Origin: Blastocatellia bacterium
Lineage (GTDB): Bacteria > Acidobacteriota > Blastocatellia > Chloracidobacteriales > Chloracidobacteriaceae
Assembly: GCA_019695185.1 (NCBI GenBank)
Contig: JAIBAN010000059.1
Coordinates: 1 to 50,641, forward strand
DNA length: 50,641 nt
Direction of reading: 5' to 3'
The notes under the pieces were generated by a model. The model did no database searches. It worked only from the letters and a program-made list of their open reading frames with translations, and was not told the origin of the DNA. Position 1 is the stretch's first letter. Each line of letters starts with the position of its first letter. Both the position numbers and the translations under genes were made by a program. Positions 34,801 through 41,798 of the stretch are shown here, one piece after another.

Positions 34801-35771
34801 CAGCCTATCCTGACCACTTGAAAAGGCATCGCATCAGCCGGTTGATGGCGCTTCCGATATTGTCGCGGTCAGGAAAAGTGTTTGGTGTGCTGACCCTGAT
34901 TCGGTTTGAAGGCCAGCCGCCTTTCACCGAAGAGGAATGCGCCCTGGTTGAATCCCTGACCCATCAGGCCGCAGTGGCAATTGAAAACGCCGAACTTTAT
35001 GGCGAGCTGGAAAAACTCTATCAGAACGAACAACAAGTGACGTTTGCGCTTCAGGAATTGAACCGGATGAAAACCAATTTTATTGCGGTGACCTCACACG
35101 AAATGCGGACGCCCTTGACGGTTTTGCGCGGGTACACGGAAGCGCTCAGTCAGGGTTGGCTGGGGCAGGTGACCAAAGAACAGCAGGATTCGCTCGACGC
35201 CTGCCGCCGGATGGTGGATCGTATGACGGTCAACTTCAATCACATTCTGGAAATGCAGCGGCTCAACGAAAATCAGGTCATGCTCAATCTGGTTGAATGC
35301 GACCTCTGCGAGTTGGCCCGCACCGCAGCCGATGAGGTCAAACCCTTTCTGACCCAGCGCACGCAACGGTTGACACTGGACCTGCCGGCCTCACTCTGGC
35401 TGCGATTGGATTGGGACAAAATCAGTCTGGTTTTGATTAACCTGCTGCAAAACGCCATCAAATTCACGCCCGATGGCGGACAGATTGAATTGACGGTTCT
35501 GACCTGGGATGAAACCGTCGAAATCACGGTCCGTGACCAGGGGGTGGGGATATCCCAGGAAGACCTCGACCGGGTGTTCGATATGTTTTACACCGGGTCA
35601 GACACCTCGACTCATAGTTCAGGCCGGTTTGAATTCGGCACCAGGGGCCAAGGGCTGGGGCTGACCATCACGAAACGCTACGTTGAGGCCCACGGCGGCA
35701 CCATCCGGGTCGAATCCCCCGGAATCAATCAGGGCACGACATTTCACATCTGGCTGCCCTACAGTCATTGA
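31860..35771 (+). CDS. Propeller-type sensor histidine kinase with GAF domain
   Basis: 1303 residues. A signal/anchor helix (about 8-26) is followed by a Reg_prop propeller of about 730 residues (blades such as GYLWVGTQNGAACFNG and SLWIGTYGAGLSRL), a Y_Y_Y domain (about 755-850), one transmembrane helix (about 852-873), a GAF domain (about 890-1040), a classical HisKA domain with H1080 (FIAVTSHEMRTPL) and HATPase_c (DQGVGIS, GTRGQGLGLTITKRYVEAHGG). Unlike the first propeller kinase, the output is a HisKA (EnvZ/PhoR-like) kinase, so a different regulator type is expected; none is encoded here. Several blades are long and contain inserted text-like PGNVV/NSPLP repeats. Confidence 0.94.
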   Translation: MKFKPARLTAVVVFGIAFGLAFVCGLHETTSLPAAKAQTQPSSAPATVPSLIEGERPSFRFYAERDGLPQNAVMDVTLDRKGYLWVGTQNGAACFNGRTWTVVNLPNRRLSNSVQALLAASDGSLWIGTYGAGLSRLKDGNWTTFDKQSGPFASNVVTALLETSTEGRSLIWAGTEDGLFQFDGTLWKRADQPTWGLTQPLAVISLLETATAQGQPVIWAGTRNQGLVRLENNRFTVLQTANSGLPGNTVFSLTETPQASGSRFLWVGTNLGTACVAPAEGETQGPEFHPDRLRWQSFTPRNSPLPHGEVRAVQAVTDTFGRQTVWLGTYNGGLARLSYPDGLTQPPVAEQLAWQVFNPRNVLFPDNCIRSFCPVPNGPGRVTLWIGTNHSGLACFEPNNWTTFDPKSSPLPGNVVRSFCETLSAVGKSQIWLGTDGAGIACLEWEAKQPVWTLYSKSNSGLLEDDISSIIEGRGPGGSRQMWFGTYSGGLSCLDNGSWKTFTPENSGLPHISVSCLALAPDDSSEPGLWVGTYGGGIGRFHKQQWEVFNTGNSGIPNDRVERIWVRKTKTGTRQVWVGTGNQGMACLENGVWKIFTSQNSALPNNLVYSFWETTDTQGNPVLWAGTGSGVVRLNPDAPETTWKPLSEAEYPALAYKVVSRILEDHSKRLYLCTFQGIVRLTPRVPTPENTAEFDTYTFTTEDGLPGNGVNPGAALCDRTGNIWVGTLYGAARLTPAPLPSASSAKPLVLEHLRVNQQERTLAPETVFTYAENNLTFEFALLSFFRSQETRFRTQLIGFEPQPLPWSGQTRREYTNLGPGSYTFQVWGQDHAGNQTGPVSWSFVIKPAPWKSVWAWLLYAMLLLSGGNALYSWRVRLLHQRQEVRLAALRQLLDSIQVINSKLDLRTVLEKIVEESALLIQAQPGAVGLMEGNRLVFKRVWLEGNWTENPITFELGQGIAGKVAATAQPIMANTPVETMSTAYPDHLKRHRISRLMALPILSRSGKVFGVLTLIRFEGQPPFTEEECALVESLTHQAAVAIENAELYGELEKLYQNEQQVTFALQELNRMKTNFIAVTSHEMRTPLTVLRGYTEALSQGWLGQVTKEQQDSLDACRRMVDRMTVNFNHILEMQRLNENQVMLNLVECDLCELARTAADEVKPFLTQRTQRLTLDLPASLWLRLDWDKISLVLINLLQNAIKFTPDGGQIELTVLTWDETVEITVRDQGVGISQEDLDRVFDMFYTGSDTSTHSSGRFEFGTRGQGLGLTITKRYVEAHGGTIRVESPGINQGTTFHIWLPYSH

Positions 35772-35884
35772 ATTGATGATTGCAATGGGTGCCGGGGCAG
35801 GTCTGATTGAATGAGCCGTTTTCACCTTTTTCCCACCTGAAAAAATTGGTGTAACGAATTGGTCTTTTGGTCATTTCAAGAGGG

Positions 35885-35938
35885 AAGGAAAGCTGTCGCC
35901 TCAAAACCGTCTACGCGCTTAAATCGGGAGCTTTCCTT
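35885..35938 (+). promoter_or_regulatory. Leader hairpin upstream of a 59-residue protein gene
   Basis: AAGGAAAGCT (35885-35894) pairs perfectly with AGCTTTCCTT (35929-35938) around a 34-nt interior. It lies 34 nt before the ATG of the small gene. I compared it by eye with common riboswitch cores and found no match. It may be a regulatory leader or a terminator for upstream transcription (TTACTATTTTTG follows, a weak T-tract). Confidence 0.5.
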
Positions 35939-35972
35939 TACTATTTTTGTGACTCTTGAAGGAGAAAATCCA

Positions 35973-36152
35973 ATGCGGGTACAAACCATGCTGAAAGCGG
36001 GCCAAAGTGAGCCAAATCAAACCACCAATCAACCGAGTCCGGCCACAACCAGCTCTTCAACCAATCCCACCCCGGCCAATAATAATGGTGTCAATGTTGG
36101 TGGTATGATTTTTGGAGTCGGTGATTTAATACTGCAATCTACCCGGAAATGA
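35973..36152 (+). CDS. Small 59-residue protein, unknown
   Basis: Start chosen at the ATG at 35973 because AAGGAG lies 10 nt upstream; a longer in-frame start at 35859 has none. The peptide begins MRVQTMLKAGQ, continues with a Gln/Asn/Thr/Pro/Ser-rich stretch (about 12-36) and ends NNNGVNVGGMIFGVGDLILQSTRK, so the last 22 residues are hydrophobic/Gly-rich. It is not recognised. A small secreted or peptide-precursor role is possible, but no processing enzymes lie nearby. It is separated from the upstream sensor kinase by a leader hairpin. Confidence 0.6.
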   Translation: MRVQTMLKAGQSEPNQTTNQPSPATTSSSTNPTPANNNGVNVGGMIFGVGDLILQSTRK

Positions 36153-36200
36153 ACTACACCGGATTGCAAAACCTCTGCAACCCAACCGGCTTTCACCTGG

Positions 36201-37370
36201 CTACACCTTGCCGCCCAGCGGTCCGGCAGGGTTCAGCAGGTCTTTCACTTCGCGGTAGGGAATGAAGATTTCCGCCGTCAATCCCTGGAGTTTTCCCCCA
36301 ATTCGAAAGGTGAATACCAACCCTTTCGGCATCAGATTCCAGTTTGCATACAATTCCGGTTTGGGTTCCAGGTGACCCATGATTTCCTCGGGCTTAACTG
36401 AACCCGTTTGTGCCGTTTGCAGGCAGATTTGGGAGATTTTTTCCACGTATTTCGCATTGGGGGCAAATACATCAGCCAGTTTCAGTTCCTTGCCGCTGGC
36501 GCGGTCAATATTGAGGACGTGGGTTCCGGTCCCTTGTTGCGTTTGGCCAAAGGCAACGTGGGTGGTGTACTGGACGCTGATACATTGCTCGCTGAAACAG
36601 CGCACCTCGGCTTCAACGGCCATAAAGACCCGGTTGGGGTCGTCAGGGTCGCCGGAAAGCTGTCGTTTGCCGCCTTTTTTCTCGATTTCCGTCCAAAATG
36701 CGTTGGCTTCTTTTTTGAACTGTTCCAGATTGATGAGGGCCTGTTTTTTGGAGAGATCGTTAAAGGATTTCGCCCAGGCTGCATCAGTTCCTTTGACAAA
36801 AGGAAACCGGGCTGCGAACGCATAGCCCTGCGCCTCGTTGTCATCCTTGAACAAGTCATAAATCAAGCTGGCACCTGCGCCCAGCGCATATTTTTCTTCC
36901 ACGCATTCGGCAACCGCAGACCCGCTGCCGTCCATTTTGGTCCAGGTGCCTTTCAGGACCAGCGTGTTTCCAGCGGGAGTGGCCTTCTGGCTCAAGGTGC
37001 CATAAATTTTGCCAGTCTGGTTGTCTGTGTTGTCGGTTTCAATCAACCGCACCTGCCCGCTGTCGGAAATATCCCCGTCAAGCGAAAACCCGTCTGCCGG
37101 GCCGGTCATGGTTGGTCGGTTGTCGTCCGTCACCACATAAAAGCCACTTAGTTTCGTTTCATCACCCGTCAATTGCAGTTTGACGGTGCGTTCAGCCAGG
37201 GTCCCGGTAAACATCCGGGAAAATTTTTTCGGCAGCGGGTTGCCGGTCTGGGCCGAGTTCTGCCCGACCTTGGGGTCTTCGGGAATCCCGGAACTGATTT
37301 CCTTGGATAACGAACAGGCCATTCCTCCAAACAGAAACAAAAACACAAGTGCAAAACGAAAACGATTCAT
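36201..37370 (-). CDS. Lipoprotein with DUF3298/RsiV-like C-terminal domain
   Basis: 389 residues from the ATG at 37370 (AAGGA on the minus strand), rather than the ATG at 37412 that would place extra residues before the signal. Lipobox GMAC gives a lipidated Cys near residue 19. After a low-complexity linker, a beta-rich N-terminal part (about 50-160) precedes a domain with KKQALINLEQFKKEANAFW, MAVEAEVRCFSEQCISVQYTTHV, ASGKELKLADVF and the end FRIGGKLQGLTAEIFIPYREVKDLLNP, which resembles DUF4163/DUF3298 (also found in the anti-sigma factor RsiV). Function is probably envelope binding; RsiV binds lysozyme, but this is not shown here. Convergent with the 59-residue gene. Confidence 0.8.
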   Translation of the reverse strand: MNRFRFALVFLFLFGGMACSLSKEISSGIPEDPKVGQNSAQTGNPLPKKFSRMFTGTLAERTVKLQLTGDETKLSGFYVVTDDNRPTMTGPADGFSLDGDISDSGQVRLIETDNTDNQTGKIYGTLSQKATPAGNTLVLKGTWTKMDGSGSAVAECVEEKYALGAGASLIYDLFKDDNEAQGYAFAARFPFVKGTDAAWAKSFNDLSKKQALINLEQFKKEANAFWTEIEKKGGKRQLSGDPDDPNRVFMAVEAEVRCFSEQCISVQYTTHVAFGQTQQGTGTHVLNIDRASGKELKLADVFAPNAKYVEKISQICLQTAQTGSVKPEEIMGHLEPKPELYANWNLMPKGLVFTFRIGGKLQGLTAEIFIPYREVKDLLNPAGPLGGKV

Positions 37371-37413
37371 GGAGTCCTTGATTGGTAGTGAAAAGTGGTG
37401 AAAGGTTATCATT

Positions 37414-37543
37414 GGTAAATGGTAAATGGTGAATGGTGAATGGTAAATGGTGAATGGTGGCCGTAGCCCGCAGTTCTGGCTTATCCTCAGTCTTCAGTCC
37501 TGATTTATCCTCAGTCCTCAGTCCTCAGTCCTCAGTCCTCAGT
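37414..37543. repeat. GGTAAAT and CCTCAGT heptamer arrays before the kinase gene
   Basis: Six GGTAAAT/GGTGAAT heptamers (37414-37455) start 44 bp upstream of the lipoprotein start. After a 29-bp unique stretch come two CCTCAGT/CTTCAGT units (37485-37500), then five perfect CCTCAGT heptamers (37509-37543). This locus lies between divergent starts, not after a stop codon. The array is readable in frame with the downstream kinase, so a naive start there would translate repeats. Confidence 0.85.
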
Positions 37544-37669
37544 CCTGATTTGTTCACCGTCCTCTTAACAGGTTTGGAATTGACAACCGTACCGGCTTCA
37601 CGTTCAATGCCAAAACCTGTCCCATCCTATTTCCATCACTGTATTTACTTGTTTGATTTTATTTGTTTT

Positions 37670-40600
37670 ATGCCTTCCCTTCGGTATGTTGCCTGGAGCG
37701 GGCTGGCCTTGTTCTGGGTGGTCCTTTTTTCGGTTTTGGCCGGGGCTCAACCTACCCAACTCCGGTTTCGTCATCTGACGATTGAGCAAGGGCTTTCGCA
37801 AAACAGTGCCCAATGCCTGCTACAGGACCGGAGCGGGTTTCTGTGGGTAGGAACCCAGGACGGGCTCAACCGGTTTGACGGGTATTCCTTCAAAATCTAT
37901 CGCAACCAACCAAATAATCCGGCTTCATTGGGGGGCAACTGGATTCAAACCATGCTGGAGGACCCCAGTGGAAAAATCTGGCTGGGCACCAATGGCGGCG
38001 GAGTCAGTTGTTACAACCCGCGCACTGACCGGTTTGAAACATTCAAAAACAACCCGCAGGACCCAACCAGCCTGTGTGGCAACGATGTCCGGCATGTCTG
38101 CCTCGGTCCGGACGGAAAACTGTGGGTGGCAACCCGCGATGGGGGCATCGGAACCATTGACTTGCAAACCCGTGCCTGTGCCTCGCTCCAGGAACCATTG
38201 ACCCAGGCCGGATTGACCGTAAAGGCTATACGGCGGCTTTTGTTCGACCGCAGTGGGCGGTTGTGGATTGGGACGATTGAAAACGGTTTATACCGATACG
38301 AACCACACACCCGGAAACTGACTGGTTTCAGAAACAACCCAGCCTGGAAAGCCGCTTTTACCGGGCAGGAGGTCATGGCGTTGTTTGAGGACGAAACGGG
38401 TTTTTTGTGGGTAGGCACCATGGGTGGCGGACTGGTTCGCCTGCGGCTGAAAGACGAATCCGTGACGGTGTTTCGGCATGACCCGCAGCAGCCCGACAGC
38501 CTGGGAAGTAATGATGTCCTGTCCATCTTTGAACGCCGTGACGGCTCCTTATGGATTGGCACCAGGGGCGGGGGGCTTAACCGGTATCGTCCGGAAACCG
38601 AAGACTTTCAGGTTTCCAAAAGCGACCTCACCCTGCCAGAGGCCCTGCACAGCAATGACATCTGGTCGCTGTGCGAGGACACATCCGGCATTTTCTGGGT
38701 TGGCACGGACAGCGCCGGGCTTTCGTATCACGACCGCCAGAACGAGCGCTTTACCACCTATCGCAACAATCCGTTCAAAGCCGACAGTCTGGCGGCAAAC
38801 AACGTCCGGGCCATGTGGGAGGATGCCAGCGGTGTTGTCTGGATTGGCACCAATGGCGGCGGGTTGAACCGGTTCAATCCGGCTACGGATGGATTCACCG
38901 CTTTTCGTACCAACCCGCAAAACCCGGCCAGCCTCCCCGTGGATGCGGTCTTTGCATTGTGTGAAACCAAAGCCGGGGATTTTTGGGTTGGTACCAGAGG
39001 GGGCGGTCTGGCTCGCCTGGACCGCGCCAAAGGTACCTTTGTCACCTTTCAAAAGGACCCGCAAAAAGCCGATTCACTCAGCGAAAACACGATTTGGGCC
39101 TTGTTGGAGGACCATACCGGCACCTTGTGGGTGGGAACCAACGGAGGTGGTCTGTGTCGGTTTGACCCGGCAAGGCAGGCATTTGCGGTCTATAAACATG
39201 ACCCGAAAAATCCCGGCAGTCTGGGCAGCAACGATATTTTTACGCTCTACGAAGACCCGCAGGGGATTCTGTGGGTTGGCACGAGAGGAGGCGGATTGGC
39301 CCGCTTTGACCGGGAACGGGATACCTTCACCGTTTTCAAAAACGACCCGAACAACCCCCGCAGCCTAAGCAATAACGCCGTCCGGTCAGTCTGCCGGGAC
39401 CGGTCCGGGACCCTCTGGGTAGGAACCAACGGCGGACTCAACCGGTTTGACCCGGCGACCCAGTCCTTTGAAGTTTTTCGTGAAGCCCAAGGGCTTCCCA
39501 ACGACACGATTTATGGAATTCTGGAAGACGCCGCCGGAAACCTGTGGATGAGTACCAACCGGGGGATTTCCCGGTTTACTCCCGCACATCGGCGGTTTCG
39601 CAATTTTGACGTGACCGACGGCCTGCAAAGCAATGAATTCAACTGGAATGCCTGGGGCAAACTGCGGGACGGGCGCATGGTCTTTGGTGGTGTCGGCGGT
39701 TTCACCCTGTTCGACCCGGCAGCCATCCAGGATTTGCCTTTCGTGCCGCCGGTGGTGCTGACCGGGTTCCGCATTTTCAACCAGGACGTGGCACTGCCGG
39801 AGGCTGTTTCCTTTACTCCGGAAATTACCATCACCCACAATGATGCGATGGTGACCTTTGAATTTGCGGCCCTGAGTTATGCGCAGGCGGAGCGAAACCG
39901 GTATGCCTACAAACTGGAAGGCTTTGACCGGGATTGGATACAGGCCGGAACCAAGCATGAGGCGACCTATACGAACCTTGACGGAGGCCATTATGTGTTT
40001 CGCGTCAAGGCTTCCAATTGCGATGGAATCTGGAACCAGACCGGGGTGCAGGTGCGGGTAGTGGTGGTTCCTCCGCCTTGGAAACGATGGTGGGCCTACT
40101 GCCTGTATGTGGTTTTGCTGGGCGGCGGATTGTGGGGGGGATTCCGGGTTCAAACCCAGCGGCTCAAAGAACGTGCCCGGTTGCAGGAAGCCCGGCTTCA
40201 GGCTGAAACCGCACAGGCGCAGGCCCTGGCCGCAGAGATTCAGGCCCAGGCCGTTGAGGCGGAGAACCGCCAGCGGGCGGAAGCGGAAGCCGCCATCAAA
40301 AAGAAGAACGAGGAACTGGCCGAAGCTCTGGAACGAGCCCGACGGTTACAGGCCGAAACGGAGCGGCAGAATCGTGAATTGGTTGCCTCGCAACAACAGG
40401 CGGACCGGATTTTTTCGGCCCTGGCCGAAGCGCTTCCCGGAACTGTACTGGATGGCAAATATCAGCTTGAGGAGAAAATCGGAACCGGCGGGTTTGGGGC
40501 GGTGTTTCGGGCCCAGCACCTGGCGCTCAGTATTCCGGTGGCGGTCAAGGTGTTCCGTCCTACGCCGGGCAATGATTCTGCCGATGCGGTGGAGCGTTTC

Positions 40601-41470
40601 CGGCTCGAAGGAATTTCCGCCGCCCGCATCAAACATCCGAATGCGATTTCGGTCCTCGATTCGGGGATTTCAACCGAAGGAATCGCCTATCTGGTCATGG
40701 AGTTGTTGCAGGGCCATTCGCTCAACGAAGAACTGCATGAGCGCAGACAACTTTCTTTGCGCCGGACCGTCACTATCATCGAAGCCGTTTGTCAGGCGCT
40801 GGCCGAAGCCCACCGCCTGGGCATCATCCATCGTGACATCAAACCAGCCAATATTTTTCTCAACCAGGGTCCGGAAGGTGAAGTCGTAAAAGTGGTTGAT
40901 TTTGGTATTGCCAAGTTTCTGGGCGAAGACACGCCCAGCCAGCGCAATCTGACTGCCACCGGCGGAATTATCGGGACCCCGACTTATATGTCTCCCGAAC
41001 GCCTCAAGAGTGAGCCTTATGACGGACGCGCGGATGTCTACAGTGTAGCGGTGATGACGTTTGAGATGCTGGCCGGGCGAACTCCTTTTGTTGCTCAGGA
41101 AGGGGATTTTATTTCAATCATTCTGGCGCATCTCAATCAATTGCCCCCGGAAATCCGCACGTTGGCACCGGAAGTGCCAGCTCAGGTTGAAGCAGTCATA
41201 ACCCTGGCTTTAGCCAAAAATCCGGAAGCGCGTCCGGGTGCCAAAGAGTTTGCCGAAACACTGATGCAGGCGGCACAGCCATTTTTCGCCCCCGACCTGG
41301 AGCCGCCTTTTTCCAAAGCAACAGAGCCATTCGATACTTCAGAACTGCCTACAGGTGTTATTTCGCCCGCAACATCCAAGAAAATCCCTGCGGTTCCTAC
41401 CGAAGTTGATTTGGAACAAGCAGTGACCAAAGCCATTAAGGTGATTGTGCCGAAACCAGATGAAAAGTAG
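37670..41470 (+). CDS. Propeller sensor fused to a Ser/Thr protein kinase
   Basis: 1266 residues from the ATG at 37670, where a hydrophobic anchor/signal (about 12-28) begins; no Shine-Dalgarno is obvious. The outer part has about a dozen Reg_prop blades with a regular GxLWVGTxGGGLxRFxP motif, then a Y_Y_Y domain (about 707-804) and one transmembrane helix (about 803-830). Inside lie a Glu/Ala/Gln-rich coiled coil (about 830-920) and a complete Ser/Thr kinase domain (about 926-1200): IGTGGFGAVF, AVKVF, HRDIKPANI, VDFGIAKF, GTPTYMSPE, DVYSVAV. The 60-residue tail is low complexity with no recognised domain. The sensor half is shared with histidine kinases, but the output is a eukaryote-like kinase, an unusual combination. 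The stop codon is directly followed by a heptamer array. Confidence 0.94.
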   Translation: MPSLRYVAWSGLALFWVVLFSVLAGAQPTQLRFRHLTIEQGLSQNSAQCLLQDRSGFLWVGTQDGLNRFDGYSFKIYRNQPNNPASLGGNWIQTMLEDPSGKIWLGTNGGGVSCYNPRTDRFETFKNNPQDPTSLCGNDVRHVCLGPDGKLWVATRDGGIGTIDLQTRACASLQEPLTQAGLTVKAIRRLLFDRSGRLWIGTIENGLYRYEPHTRKLTGFRNNPAWKAAFTGQEVMALFEDETGFLWVGTMGGGLVRLRLKDESVTVFRHDPQQPDSLGSNDVLSIFERRDGSLWIGTRGGGLNRYRPETEDFQVSKSDLTLPEALHSNDIWSLCEDTSGIFWVGTDSAGLSYHDRQNERFTTYRNNPFKADSLAANNVRAMWEDASGVVWIGTNGGGLNRFNPATDGFTAFRTNPQNPASLPVDAVFALCETKAGDFWVGTRGGGLARLDRAKGTFVTFQKDPQKADSLSENTIWALLEDHTGTLWVGTNGGGLCRFDPARQAFAVYKHDPKNPGSLGSNDIFTLYEDPQGILWVGTRGGGLARFDRERDTFTVFKNDPNNPRSLSNNAVRSVCRDRSGTLWVGTNGGLNRFDPATQSFEVFREAQGLPNDTIYGILEDAAGNLWMSTNRGISRFTPAHRRFRNFDVTDGLQSNEFNWNAWGKLRDGRMVFGGVGGFTLFDPAAIQDLPFVPPVVLTGFRIFNQDVALPEAVSFTPEITITHNDAMVTFEFAALSYAQAERNRYAYKLEGFDRDWIQAGTKHEATYTNLDGGHYVFRVKASNCDGIWNQTGVQVRVVVVPPPWKRWWAYCLYVVLLGGGLWGGFRVQTQRLKERARLQEARLQAETAQAQALAAEIQAQAVEAENRQRAEAEAAIKKKNEELAEALERARRLQAETERQNRELVASQQQADRIFSALAEALPGTVLDGKYQLEEKIGTGGFGAVFRAQHLALSIPVAVKVFRPTPGNDSADAVERFRLEGISAARIKHPNAISVLDSGISTEGIAYLVMELLQGHSLNEELHERRQLSLRRTVTIIEAVCQALAEAHRLGIIHRDIKPANIFLNQGPEGEVVKVVDFGIAKFLGEDTPSQRNLTATGGIIGTPTYMSPERLKSEPYDGRADVYSVAVMTFEMLAGRTPFVAQEGDFISIILAHLNQLPPEIRTLAPEVPAQVEAVITLALAKNPEARPGAKEFAETLMQAAQPFFAPDLEPPFSKATEPFDTSELPTGVISPATSKKIPAVPTEVDLEQAVTKAIKVIVPKPDEK

Positions 41471-41662
41471 GGTTCAGGGTTCAGGGTTCAGGGTTCAGGG
41501 GCTTTAGGTAGTGCACTCCAATAGATGGAGTTCAGTGGTTCGGGTTTCGAGTTTCGGGATTGAACCGCCTTTTCCTGGATTTGGAGGCTGGGTTTTGCCA
41601 ACCAAGCATCGCTTTCGGTAAATCCTGAACCCTGAACCCTGGACCCTGAACCCTGGACCCTG
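41471..41662. repeat. Paired heptamer element after the Ser/Thr kinase gene
   Basis: Four GGTTCAG units (41471-41498) begin at the base after the TAG. The inverted arm has five CCTGAAC/CCTGGAC units (41624-41662). The roughly 125-nt spacer contains three GGGTTTC-like heptamers. The arms could pair as one long hairpin. Combined with the promoter at 41695, this accounts for the whole gap of 328 bp. Confidence 0.85.
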
Positions 41663-41694
41663 GCTTCCCCCAAGCCGTCTTTGTGCGGGGTTTC

Positions 41695-41722
41695 TTGACA
41701 CCCTGCCGACTCAGTTGATACT
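41695..41722 (+). promoter_or_regulatory. Sigma70-like promoter for the AlkP-family gene
   Basis: A perfect -35 TTGACA (41695-41700), 16-bp spacer, -10 GATACT preceded by TT. It gives a leader of about 70 nt before the ATG at 41799 and lies just downstream of the heptamer element. Confidence 0.5.
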
Positions 41723-41798
41723 TTGCCCGCTTTATCCACACGAGTCGAGGCGGACCTATTGGCCGCCCTCCGGGTTTTCACCAGCAGTCACTGTCATT

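Noticed and set aside
37454..41470. Kinase gene starting at 37454
   Set aside because: The extra N-terminus is translated CCTCAGT repeat (Ser-Val-Leu-Ser-Pro); the hydrophobic anchor begins after Met at 37670.
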